Shown in pieces: positions 25,701 through 37,700 of a stretch of DNA of 64,000 nt. The stretch is from Morinoia aosen (Eukaryota; Arthropoda; Malacostraca; Amphipoda; Talitridae). The stretch covers positions 26,267,891-26,331,890 of the forward strand of contig CM059573.1 in the NCBI GenBank assembly GCA_030386875.1, in the 5' to 3' direction. Every line of letters starts with the position of its first letter. Positions within the stretch are counted from its first letter, which is position 1. The notes under the pieces were generated by a model. That model was not told the DNA's origin. It worked only from the letters and a program-made list of their open reading frames with translations, and searched no databases. The position numbers and the translations under genes are program-made.

Positions 25701-28700
25701 ATAAGATATGGAGAGAAATGAGAGGCAAATAGTGATCTTTCTACCCTGCATTTGCTTCATCTACATAGGGATGATAACGACTGATTGAAAAATTCGATTA
25801 CTTTATATAAAGTAAACAAGTGAGTGAACTAAAAGTAATGTGGATGAGCGCGCAACAAAGCACAATCAAATATTTATTAGACCACCTGACGGCTGTATTT
25901 TTCTTGTATCGCCTCGGGAATTCCACTTCGCCTGTAACTCATCTCAAAAGCCAGATCATGAAATCACTCTGCACTTCACCATTCAAAGTTTTCCTACTTT
26001 CCCGTTTAGCTCGCCCCGTCGTTGCCTCTCACCGAATTCTCTTAATATTTTGATTCACGCATTTCGAACTCTTCTGAAGTGATCATCTTGGTTATCGCTT
26101 GCCCCCCGTCGTCGCCTCTGGCAGCCTACACCCCAGGCCTCAAGTCACGCGCTTGGTGCGTTGTGTAGTATTGTCTCTCGTCTTCGACTACACTGGCAAA
26201 AAGCGCGTCAAAATATATAGCCCCCTTGAATTGTACCGAATAGCTGTATCGTCTTGCCCTGTATATGCCGCGGGAGTTTTTCGACGCGCCCAAGGTTTTT
26301 GCGGTGTTTCTCTTGCAGCACTTCTTGCTACCAGGGTTGCGGAGTCGGTGGAATAAATTTGCGACTCCGACTCCGACTCCGACTCCACCTTTCCAGAATT
26401 TTGCGACTCCGACTCCGACTCCACCTTTTCAGAATTTGGCGACTCCGACTCCGACTCCACCTTTTCAGAATTTGGCGACTCCGACTCCGACTCCACCTTT
26501 TCAGAATTTGGCGACTCCGACTCCGACTCCATTTCTCCAGAATTTGGCGACTCCAACACCGACTCCGCCTATTCACAATTTTGTGGCTCCTACTTCACCT
26601 ATTCATAATTTATAAGATGAATATTTTATTTCTTAACTAGTGTACACACACCGTCAAAAATGACGAGATTCAATACCTTTCTACAACAAATTTTCGTTTG
26701 AGTGGAGTTTCCATGCTTTCAGCTTATTCCAAAGGTAACTTAAATTTCTTATAAGAGTAATAAACACTCAGAACACAGCATTTTTGAGCCGCAAGAGAAG
26801 TAGTTATAGCCATTCGTGTCGTATCCGAGATACAGAAATTCAGCATTACTGAAAGCAACTGCAAACTTGTGTATGTATATTTTAATATGCAATACAGTAC
26901 ATTGCAATACAGTATATTGTAATATACAATACAGCATATTGTAATATGCAATACCCCGCCGAACTCGGTATTCACGATACAAACTTGAGTATATAAGGCT
27001 ATGGATCGCTCTAATTGTGATGAAAGTGACTTATTATAGAGCTATTGCACAACGAAAATGAGTGTATTAATTGACCGTGAACTGGAACCAAGACCGCCAC
27101 TGCAAATTTTTTCCTATCAATTATTCTTAACAGCGTGACACAAAACGTATAAATAAACACACGACAGTCATTCTTAGTAGTAAACGGTTGCAGGTGTTGA
27201 AACCTGTGCATATGTTCATTATATTCTTTATTATCGAACGACTTTTAAATTGACTACAGATTGTTAATAATCAAGATACTAGTGTACATGATTGGTCAAA
27301 AATGACGGGATCCAATGGTATCGTTATAAAAAAATCTCGAGATAAAAATGGCAAACAAATATACTCGTATCCATTGTAAAAGTACCCGCGATTAGAATAC
27401 AATATTCTCATACTTGTGACTGGTAAAACTCGTATCACAGATACGGTCATTAAGCATATTTAAAAACGTCACAAACGCACACAACAACCAAGCAAATTGT
27501 ATAACATAATACCTATCTGAATTGTAATTTAAATTATTGTTCGCAAGAGGTTTTTAAAAAATTTGCCATACCTTTTAAGCATTTAAATGCCTTTGAAATT
27601 TAAATGCGATGAGCCGCATTTTCTTGACAGTTGATTCGATTTTCACGCAATGGTTTCTACTTATAAACATAAGTGAGCAGATGCCTGGTTTTTCATATTT
27701 CGATGGTATTTATGATACTGAGTTTGGAGACTGGTTACAGAGTTTGGTAGAGTGTGCGAAAGGCGGAAATTGAGGGTAAATGTGAATAAAAGTAAGGTGA
27801 TGAGATGTTCAAGAGGTGGAGTGTTTGGAACTTTGGATGTGAGATTGAATGGGGAAGTTTTAGAGGAGGTAGAGCATTTTAGGTACCTCGGGTCGGATGT
27901 GACTGTTAAGGATAGTATGGAAGTAGAAGTGAAGCATCGAGTGAGTGAAGGTTGTAAGACATTGGGTGCAATGAGGAAAGTTTTTGAATGCAGGAGTTTG
28001 AGTATGGATGTTAAGAGGGGACTGTATGAAAGTTTGATTGTGCCAGTTTTGTTGTATGGAGCAGAGTCCTGGGGGTTGAGAGCAGCTGAGAGGAGGAAGT
28101 TGGATGTGTTTGAGATGAAGTGTTTGAGGAGCACGTATGGAGTAACTAGAAGAGATAGGATCAGGAATGAGTTGGTTAGGGGGCAGACTGGTGTTATCAA
28201 AAAGTTGAGCAGGCGAGTGGATGAAAAAGTGCTTGGATGGTTTGGGCATGTTGAAAGAATGAATGTTGAGCGGCTGGTGAAAAAGATATATATGTCAGAA
28301 GTGAGTGGTCTTCGAGCGCGAGGTAGACCACGGATGAGTTGGATGGATGGGGTGAGACGTGCTTTGTATGAGAGGGGTCTGACTGTGGACGTGGCGAGAG
28401 GGATGGCTGCGGACAGAAGTGCGTGGGAGCAGTGTATAAGGAGGTAATTTTATTTCTGACGCGTTACTGGAAGCTGCCCGCTTGTGATGGGGTTGACCTG
28501 TCATGTGCGGGGGGAGGGGCTGCACTCAATGAAGCGGTCGGGGTAAACCAGCTGTGGCTGTCGGGCCTGACTGTGGGAGGTGGTTGTGCTGGGCTGCTGC
28601 TGATCCTAGCAGTTCAGGTGCAGCCAGTGCTGCCTCTCTCGCCTCCTAGTGACTAAGTGTGGGGATTGTGGCCTGCTGTCGGCTACCCTCCCATAGGGAG

Positions 28701-31700
28701 GATAAGCCCGGTATATGTATGTATGTATGTATTTATGATACTGTCCAAGCAAGCAGATTCCCATTGTAATGAGATAGGGGAAATTACGCACGAGAACATG
28801 TACATATCATTGACGGACACCTTATTTTTTATTATATCGGGTGTCCTGTAAAAATGTCCCCGATTTTAATTAATTATATCTCAGCTTTAAATTAACATAT
28901 TTGAATTGCCTTTGTTCACAATGTAGTAAATTTTGTTTCCTTTTCGAATAATTTATGTTATTGAAAATCGGTTGAATAACCACTTTATAATGTCCAATTT
29001 ACTGAAAGGAGTAGAAAAATTGATTGTTCAAATGAAAAGTTTTTAAAACAATATTGATATTCTTCCTTATTTTGTAGTTTCCATAAAACTGAACACACAA
29101 AAATTTTAAGGAGTAACAAATCATTACCTTATATAACCTTAACGACATACCCTCCATTTCTCTCAAGGCAAGTATTACTTCTAGCCACCATTGAACGAAG
29201 AGTTTTACCCATTATTCCACCGTTTTCTATCAGTCCTTGAAACACTATTATTGAGAACACTTGAAACTTGAAACCTCTCAGAGGGTTTAAATACTTAGTT
29301 GTATGTACGATACATCGTTATGAAATTATTCTCAACAGTAGGTATTGAGGAATGATGAAGAACACCAGTGTTGTTTTTAAAACTTTCCCTTTGAACAATT
29401 TTTCTACCCCTTTCAGTAAATCGATCACCTTGAAGTTTATTCAACTGATTTTCAAAAACATATATTATTTCAAAAGGAAACCAAATTGAATAAATTGTAA
29501 ATAAAAGACAATTAAAATATGTTAATTTAAGCGGAGATATTATCAATTAAAAAGTCTGGGACATTTTTGTGGGGCACGCAGTATAGTATTGATTGTTCTT
29601 ATACAATAAATGGTCAAGTGTCTCCTTTGAACAAATTAATAAATAGGTTTAGCTATTTCGTGAGCGTAATCTCTCCTATGTTAGTTCAATGAAATTTTAG
29701 GACTTAAAACTTAAGAGAAATTGGTCGAACATTTATTTCAAATACAGAAGAACTTCATGGGAACAACAGCAAGTCGTTTCCCGAGATACGCAAAAAGAGA
29801 AACCGTACCCAAGTTAGGTGGATCTTGAGGATTCCAACAGTACGCACAGGAGCGTCCTCTGCGAAATTTTTATTATTGAATTCCTTTAAAATGAAGACCG
29901 AAAATCTTCTTTAACGTAAGGTTAGTTTTTAAAACGATACTCGCTAAAAATAGAAGACACCCAATGGACGCGGCCGGTCATCAGCACGGTACTCCGGTAG
30001 GAAATTTTAGAGGCGTTCTGAGTAGAGAGATACAGAGTTTTAAGATGTCCGGTCGCCGACTAGGTGAATATCGTATCTTATTGTAAGATTACATATAGCA
30101 CTAAGATGTTACCAATTAATTGACAATTAATTACCTTGAATAGTAAGTGCCTATTCAAGAGGCTGCAAAAGCCGGGTCGAGGAGTTCAAGTCGCAGAAAG
30201 AGACTGCTTTTTACGCAATAGAAATAAGTTAGAGGCACCAGACCCACTTTTATTAAAAGGAAGACATGCTGCCCAAGCAGAGCAAGCTCAAAGATAATTT
30301 AATGAGTGAACGCCAAAGCGTCACAAGTAATGTTAATTAAAGCTATTTAAGGTTAATGCAGTCTGCTAGAAGCGCAAACATGCTTATTTATAGAAAGTTA
30401 AATTTAAACACAAAAACCGGAAATAAATATGCAGCTGCAAAACAAAAAACAACGAACAAAAAGATCTAATTTCATCAGTTTCAAATTCTTGTCTGTGAAC
30501 TAAGAGAGGCCAACTGAAGAAAACTTTTTCTTCCACAAAGCCGCCATCAGAAATACGAAAAATATTCAACAGGAAATTTCATTGAACAAACAAAATTGGC
30601 TGTTCGTCTTTGTTGGTTGATCTGTCTCCCTTTCACGCTCTTAGAGATACTTAACTACTGTATCTGTGATGCGAGTTTCACCAGTGAACAAGTATTAGAA
30701 TATTTTAATCGCGGGTGCTATTAGGATGAAAATATTTCTTTATGGTCCACATCTGGAAGATTTCTATACAGACAATATCGAATCCCGTCATTTGACGAGT
30801 CGTGTACACAATTATGTATACTGAGTGTTTCAGAAAACGAGGTACAAAATTGCACATCAAGTAGAAAATGGCCAAATAAACACTTTTTGTCCTATGAAAT
30901 TTTCACCCAAAAAATCGGGGTTGGGAGGCATTAGGTGTTTATTGTTTTTAAGGTTTAAATTTAATGGCACAATTACTCGCGGTATTGATTCTGAATTTAC
31001 TTTACAAAAATTGTTCAAAATGTGTTCCACCTACATCTATGCACTTTTCGAATGTTAGCCTTAACGGCTGCCGAATATTAGGAAACACGTCTGGCATTAA
31101 GGTATCTCACCTGCAGCCACTGCAATTCTGGCCACAAGATCTTCCTCAGACCCAATGGGTGTAGCATAAACAAGGCTCTTCACGTGTCCCCAAAAATTGA
31201 AATCGAGTGGAGTCATGTCAGGAGATCTAGGAGGTCTTGCAACTAGCACATTTCGCCCGATCAACGTAAATTCAAAATAAATATTGCGAGTAGTTTATTC
31301 ATTAAATTTCACCCTTTAAAACAATAAGCTGCTAATATCTCAATGTCTCTTTCTTCGGAAAATTTTATGGAAGAAAAAGTTTTTATTTGGATATCTTCTA
31401 TTTGGTGTGCAATTTTTTGCCTCTTATTCTGAATCTGAAACACCCTGTATATTACTGACAAGTGTTTTCTGAGTAGGTAATGTAGGCATTGTCTACACTG
31501 AGAAGCACAGATAAGCATCAACAGTTTTTTATTACTAAGTATGCACTAATTCAGTGAAATTATAGTAGTTAATTCAATGACTATGCTTCAAATCCCCAAA
31601 ATTATGATATACGTGTAGATAAGGTAGGTAAGATTTGCACACTGCCTTTTCTTCTTTGTATCTACACTATGCAGGGTAACAATGCAGAAAATGTGTCATA

Positions 31701-34700
31701 TTATTGCTCAACACTATGTTACATTTCGGCTATAATAAGCAAAAGTTGTTCTGCTTTCATTGCAGGGGCCTGACGTTTTCGGAAAGTTTTTTTCACGAAT
31801 AAAAGTCACTTCTAGCTTCTTTGCGTGTATTATGATACTATCTCTTATTTTCGTCTAACTTTTTACTTTGTATTGGACACTTTGTTATTTTAATAAACGC
31901 CCAGGTTCTTCTCATTTCGTGTTTTTTGGAGCAATTTGAAACGTTTCCAGCAAGAGAATTTGTACTATCGCATAAATGCAAAAACCATTGCAGCTGAGAT
32001 AGTGCATTGTTTTCAGTTACAATGTGTGTGTGATTGTAAGTGAAGTTTTTGCTGGTGTGTGTAATTATTTTCATTGCAGCTCGCTTACATCGTATTTTTT
32101 TTTTTTTCAAGTGTCTCAATGCCGATATAGATAACCTTACAACATTTCCAAATCTTCCTTAACAAGAAGTAATTAATTACATAATGCTACAAAACAAATA
32201 CTATTTCAGTTTTTTAAAATGTATCAACATAATTATAAAATTCTGCATTTCAGCGTATACTAGCTTAGAAACTGGGGAGTGATACGAAGATAAAAATTAA
32301 ACATGATGATGAAATAGTGAAATACAATATAACTCTGAAAGAACCAAATTACATTCAAGGAATAACTTGAGAAATGAGAAGAAATTTTTATTATCAATAC
32401 ATGTTAACTTGACTTAAAAACACGGAAGCCATATCAATTTTGATAACATGACTTGAAAACTAGAAGTCTTTGTGCACTAGACCATAGCTTCAGGTTTCGG
32501 CAAAGACTACTCATTGGCAATGAATCATAACCAAAAGACTAGAAATGTTTATGATCATTATCAATCAATGCATCATTTTGAGCATACAGAGTTACCACTC
32601 TTTATGTGAGTACAATGTATTGCATCAGCTGAAATGTTCTGCAAGTAACTTGCAACACATTTACTACTATTTTCCTGTTCCTATGTATTAATTGAAGGAA
32701 AAATGAACAAAACAGAAATATACAGAATGAATTTGCGATGCTTTCAATTACTAATTCCTGCTTTTAACCACAAAATATACATTAATGCTGGGTACAAAAA
32801 TTATATTTCGCACTCGTAGGTTTCTCATATACATGTATATCTGTGCAAACCCTCAATGACTAGATAACATGGCGGTATTAGGTGATAGGAATAAATACGC
32901 TGTTTCAAACTTAGAACAAAACAATCAACGAAAACATTGCGTATTTCTTAGATTTTTCAGCAAAGCATTCTAACTCTGTTTTGGTTTACTTCTAGTTTTA
33001 AAGAATTATAAATAATTTTAAGCAAAAATTAGAATCGAAGACACCAAAAAATAGCGACTCCAACCACGACTCTTCCACATCCGAATGAACGACTCCGACT
33101 CCACCACATTCGGAAAAGCGACTCCGACTCCGACTCCGACTCCACCCTAAAACATCGGACTCCGGCGACTCCGACTCCCGACTCCCGACTCCGACTCCGC
33201 AACCCTGCTTGCTACACGCCACCCTGCCTGTGAACCATATTTCCTCATTACCGCTTGCTCATGCATAATTTACTCTCCTTTAATTAATAAATGATAATAA
33301 TTTGATACGTAACACTAAAAAGTAATATTTTTACTGATTTACGTGTTTGATTTAGAACAAAATTCAATTATGATTTATTACAGGATTTCATTTTAAGTTT
33401 TTAATTCCTGTTTACCTCTTTGAAAACACACTAAATTACGACTGAAGAGAAAGTCATTCCAGCATTGATCCAAATTGATGAGAAATATTCCTGAATTAGC
33501 TGAAAGCTTGAACATAGTCCCTGACTTAAAAATGATTCAAGATGGCGTCGCCACCCTCACCAGTTGGTTACAATTTAAGAATAAAAATCCATTTACTAAA
33601 AGTCCACAAACGTTTCTTTAGTTCAATTCCCTCACCAAACGAAATACTCAATAGTTTTGACTAATTATGTAGCTTCCGTTTAGCCATTTTTAGTTCTACG
33701 TAGCGTCGATTTGCGTAACACAGTGGGGCACGACACTGACAGAAGCTTAAAGGAAGGTTTCCCATCCTTCACTCTTAATGCTACTCCCAATATATACCTC
33801 CGTTTGTTATGGGGTAACATTCCTTTCTTCATTTTCTCCGCGTAGTTTCTACCTTCTTCCTAAGCAACACCGTTTTTTCCTGCACTTTTGCAATAGTTTC
33901 ACTACGACTTCATTTGAATTTCATTCGTTTCAGCCCTCACAGAGGGAGGGATACAACTATTGTATGGAAGGGAATTAGCTCTTCGTGGAAGAAGATATGA
34001 GGTCACGAGCTAAGGATTAGGTAGGTCTTCTTTTTGTTGAAATAAAATGTTTTGTTATGTTAAGGACCATATTTTTCGGTTCACTGGTGTCCTGTTTTTC
34101 AGCACCTACTACTTTCTTCTTCAATTTTGATCTTGTTTCATAATCTTCTTTCTCAATTTGATGTTTCTACGCTCTTTCTACATAGATTCCGCGTTCTCTT
34201 AACTCCATACTAAATGGTGCCTTTCTCCTTCCTTTCTTTTTATCGCCTTTGTTTCGGATAGGGAGGCTTAACTATAATTAATAATGTATTCTATCACATC
34301 TATCCTTAATCTCTCTTGATTTATTTTAGAGAATATTGTTGGAGAAAATGAATGGTGTTTTCTACACATGCTTCACTAAGTTACATCATAGCAGCTTGCG
34401 AAATTTGTGGATTCGAAAAAAATTAATTTTCATAAATTCAAGTGATTATTCCAGCGAATTTTGTTAAACATTTTCGCTTTTAGATGATACCGAGTTTGCG
34501 TAATGTTCATCTATACGATCCATCTAATGCTCTTATACGAATCGCATCATATTTTGTCCAATTTAGTTACGAATTGAAATTTCTTTATTCGACGAAGGGT
34601 GTTCGTTTATTGCTGCACTAACTGTACACAGGTTTAATTGTGTAAGTTATTCCTGTGTAAATAATCACTGATTCCTTGAGCACTGAAAGTGTGTAATGAG

Positions 34701-37700
34701 CTGATCTGTGATACAGACTACTGTGCATATCTTTTTCTCCTAAATTAATTATTCCTTTTGATACAAATAAAAGTTATCTGAATGTAAATGAATTACTTAC
34801 AAAAACATCAACTTGAAGTGGATAAATAGTGTTCATGCGTTCACTTCACTAAATACTAAGACAATTAAATTCGAATCGACTTGAACGAAACTGGGTGATA
34901 ATACTCCATTTAAAAAGACAAGGGAAACTGTAAAATCCCGTCATATAACTAAAATATGAAGGTAATAATCATGAAAAAAATCCTCGTTTGTTTCATTTTG
35001 GCTTCATGGGTCAAATTTTTTATTAAATCCTTTGTTGTTCCGCAACTTATGTCATTCATTTATACTCGGTGCCGATAACTTCTGAATTTGCAATAGTGTT
35101 AAGGGGACTGAAAGATAAATCAACGAAGGGAGCAAGTATCCAATTGACTTCTTATCATTTATTATATAAGGTGATTTGCGGTGTACTTTTTGCTGTACGT
35201 AGAACCGTACCATCTATAAGTAAAGGAAAAATTTGGTTACCTCATTTATACTTTGTAAAACATTTTCATCATGTTTCAAATTTACTTATGCGTTCTTCTT
35301 TTGTGAATTATCGTGTAACTCATTAATGATATTCGTGAAAATGAGTGTTTCTTCATAATTGTTCCGTTAATTTTTTCAGTTATGTTCCAAAATATTGAAA
35401 ACTGTATTTTTTATTTTGTAAAATGAAGTACAGTGACCCAGTTTCGTTCAAATCTATTCGAAGCCTATTCTGAAGGAAACATTCAGGTTGTATAATGCTT
35501 TGGGTACATTTTATTTCAATTTACGATTGCATGTCCTCCATGAGTTGTATTGCCTCCAATGATGTAAAACTAATTTTTACCTCATGTTCATAAAAGTCAA
35601 AATTGAAACTATATTTCATAGCGTGCGTTGTTCAGTGTCCGTTTGTGTAAAAAATACGTGAAGCTGTGTGACATCTCGTGGACTGCTCTAATATAATTTC
35701 TATCATAAAATGATTGAAATTCATATTTCTATCCTAAAATAATTGAAATTCATATTTCTATGATAGAACGAATGAAATTCTTATATCTATCATAAAATGA
35801 TTGAAATTCATATTTCTATCCTTTTATGATTGAATAGAATAATTTCATAAAATTTGAAAGTTTGGAATTTTTCTTATTTTTACATGTTTCACATTCAAAT
35901 ATCTATTAGGGGTTAAGAATGAGGGCATATGAATGGTACTTGATGTTTAAAAAAAAAACATATTTCCACTTGTTGACATGAAGCATTGCATTGCATTTTT
36001 GCATTTCTTGACATGCGGCATTGCATATTTGCACTTCTTGACATGCGGCATTGCATTTTTGCACTTCTTGACATGCGGCATTGCATTTTTGCACTTCTTG
36101 ACATGCGGCATTGCATTTTTGCACTTCTTGACATGCGGCATTGCATTTTTGCACTTCTTGACATGCGGCATTGCATTTTTGCACTTCTTGACATGCGGCA
36201 TTGCATTATTCTTCATGAGGTAACATCACTTTTGGTTAGGAGTGTTTTCATGTTAGCGCTGTGAAGCCCACAATCTTTAGAATAGAGTGCACACCTGAAC
36301 ATAATTAAACACACTTAAAGTAAGTTGTCTCGCTGCTGAGCGAAACTGAGTCACCGCTGTGTACGCTGTGCTCGAGCGCGTGCGCTGCATTTCCGGAGCG
36401 AGTTCAGTGAGGTATCACCGAGAATAGCACTGGTAACTTACGGCACTAGAGGATAGTTCCATAATAAGGGGAGGTATACCTGAACATTGTAACTATACAG
36501 TGGCTGGTTGTGAATTCAGCTGTTACAATGAAAAGCGAATACAATACGCTGTTACGATGAAATTCCTTTGTTTTAAAGGTAAATCCCCCTCAGCAGGATG
36601 CAACTATTGTATCTGTGGGAATTAGCGCTCCCAGGGAAAAAATGTGAGGGCCCGAGCTGAGAGTTAGGTCTTATTTTTGTTGAAATAAAATGTTTCTTTG
36701 CTATGTTAAGGACCACCTTTTTTCGGTTCACTACTGTCCTGTTTTTCAGCACCTCTGACTTTCTTCTTCAACTTTTATTTCATGAACTTCTTTCTCAACT
36801 TACTGTTTCTATGCCCCTTCTGCAGAGATTCCTCATTCTCTTCCATACTATGGTGCCTTCCTCCTTCCTCTCTTCGATACGTTCTTTTTTGTAGCGGTTA
36901 GGGAGGCTTAAACTAACTTATAATCTAATCTAATCTTTAAAGGTAAATCAAAATTTATTTCATTTGGAATTATTGCGAGTAGTGATGAAAGACATTGTTG
37001 AGTAAATTTTTGGCGTTTAGCTCATTTGTTTGACTAATTTTATGTATTAATGAAACTAGTCACTCCTCGTGCTTACATTGTCGTATTTCTGCTGGCGTTC
37101 ATGGTGGCTAGTGTTGTACTCGAGTAGCACCAGAGAAGGGGAGCTTTGTAAACTCCTTGTCAGTCTGCAGCGACACTCCGCCATGAGCGTTGGTCTTTGT
37201 GTTGTACGCTTTGCGAGCACCAGTCTGTGGGGAGAAGCGAGCCGGCTAACGGTGGGTGTGAGCTTTGTTGCTGTTCTGCACTTGCGGTCCGTGTAATATG
37301 TTTCCGCTATGCGCTGTCGTTCTCGGCAATCAGGTCAAGTTCCTGCACCTCGAGTACATACGAAGACCTACATCTAATGTAAGACTATAACCCTGTGTGC
37401 GAGTTAAATACAATTTAAAGAGAATGAGATCTATTTGTTGTGCCATCAGTGTTGGAATGTATCGGTTTTCGGTGTATCGGTGAAACTCGTCGATCGAAAG
37501 CAAGTGTGCCTCAGCCGTAGTTGCATTTTAAATGACAGTAATTGGCTTTTAAATGAGTGTCATCCATAGTTCTTCTTCTTACAAGAGGCTTCGTGACGCG
37601 GCACTCTACCGTTGCTCTGTCACGTCATGTTCTCAGTTGTTCATCGCAAGGACACGGAAATACTCAGAAATAAGCACCGGCCATATTACCTGCGAAGAAT

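Larger units (their letters stand above)
27282..30809. mobile_element. Inner element with about 160-175-bp inverted ends (unassigned family)
   Basis: 27282-27455 and the reverse complement of 30650-30809 share gtgtaca, gtcaaa(aa)tgacggga, acccgcgatta and cacagatac(a/g)g in the same order. They enclose the LINE fragment and the mariner-like element at 28837. A third related end (gtgtacacac..gtcaaaaatgacgagattcaat) is at 26641. No target duplication or transposase is seen. Confidence 0.6.
26332..33207. mobile_element. Composite hAT element, 6.9 kb, with GACTCC subterminal arrays
   Basis: Starts cagggttgcggagtcgg and ends ccgactccgcaaccctg (exact inverse), flanked by the perfect 8-bp duplication cttgctac at 26324-26331 and 33208-33215. 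Both ends carry gactcc hexamer arrays, at about 26358-26580 and 33055-33200. No transposase is seen. The length is inflated by later insertions: a LINE fragment, two mariner-like elements and another inverted-repeat element. The rest (26600-27280 and 31450-33050) is AT-rich and unassigned. Confidence 0.9.

Noticed and set aside
26188-26559. Repetitive 123-codon frame rich in Ser-Glu (minus strand) and a matching frame on the plus strand
   Set aside because: Both are translations of the GACTCC subterminal array of the hAT element; the periodicity explains the open frames.
35986-36208. CRISPR-like regular repeats
   Set aside because: Units are directly adjacent without unique spacers and the host is a eukaryote; it is a minisatellite.
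35906-36264. Several overlapping 80-97-codon frames with a 10-residue period
   Set aside because: Product of the 30-bp minisatellite.
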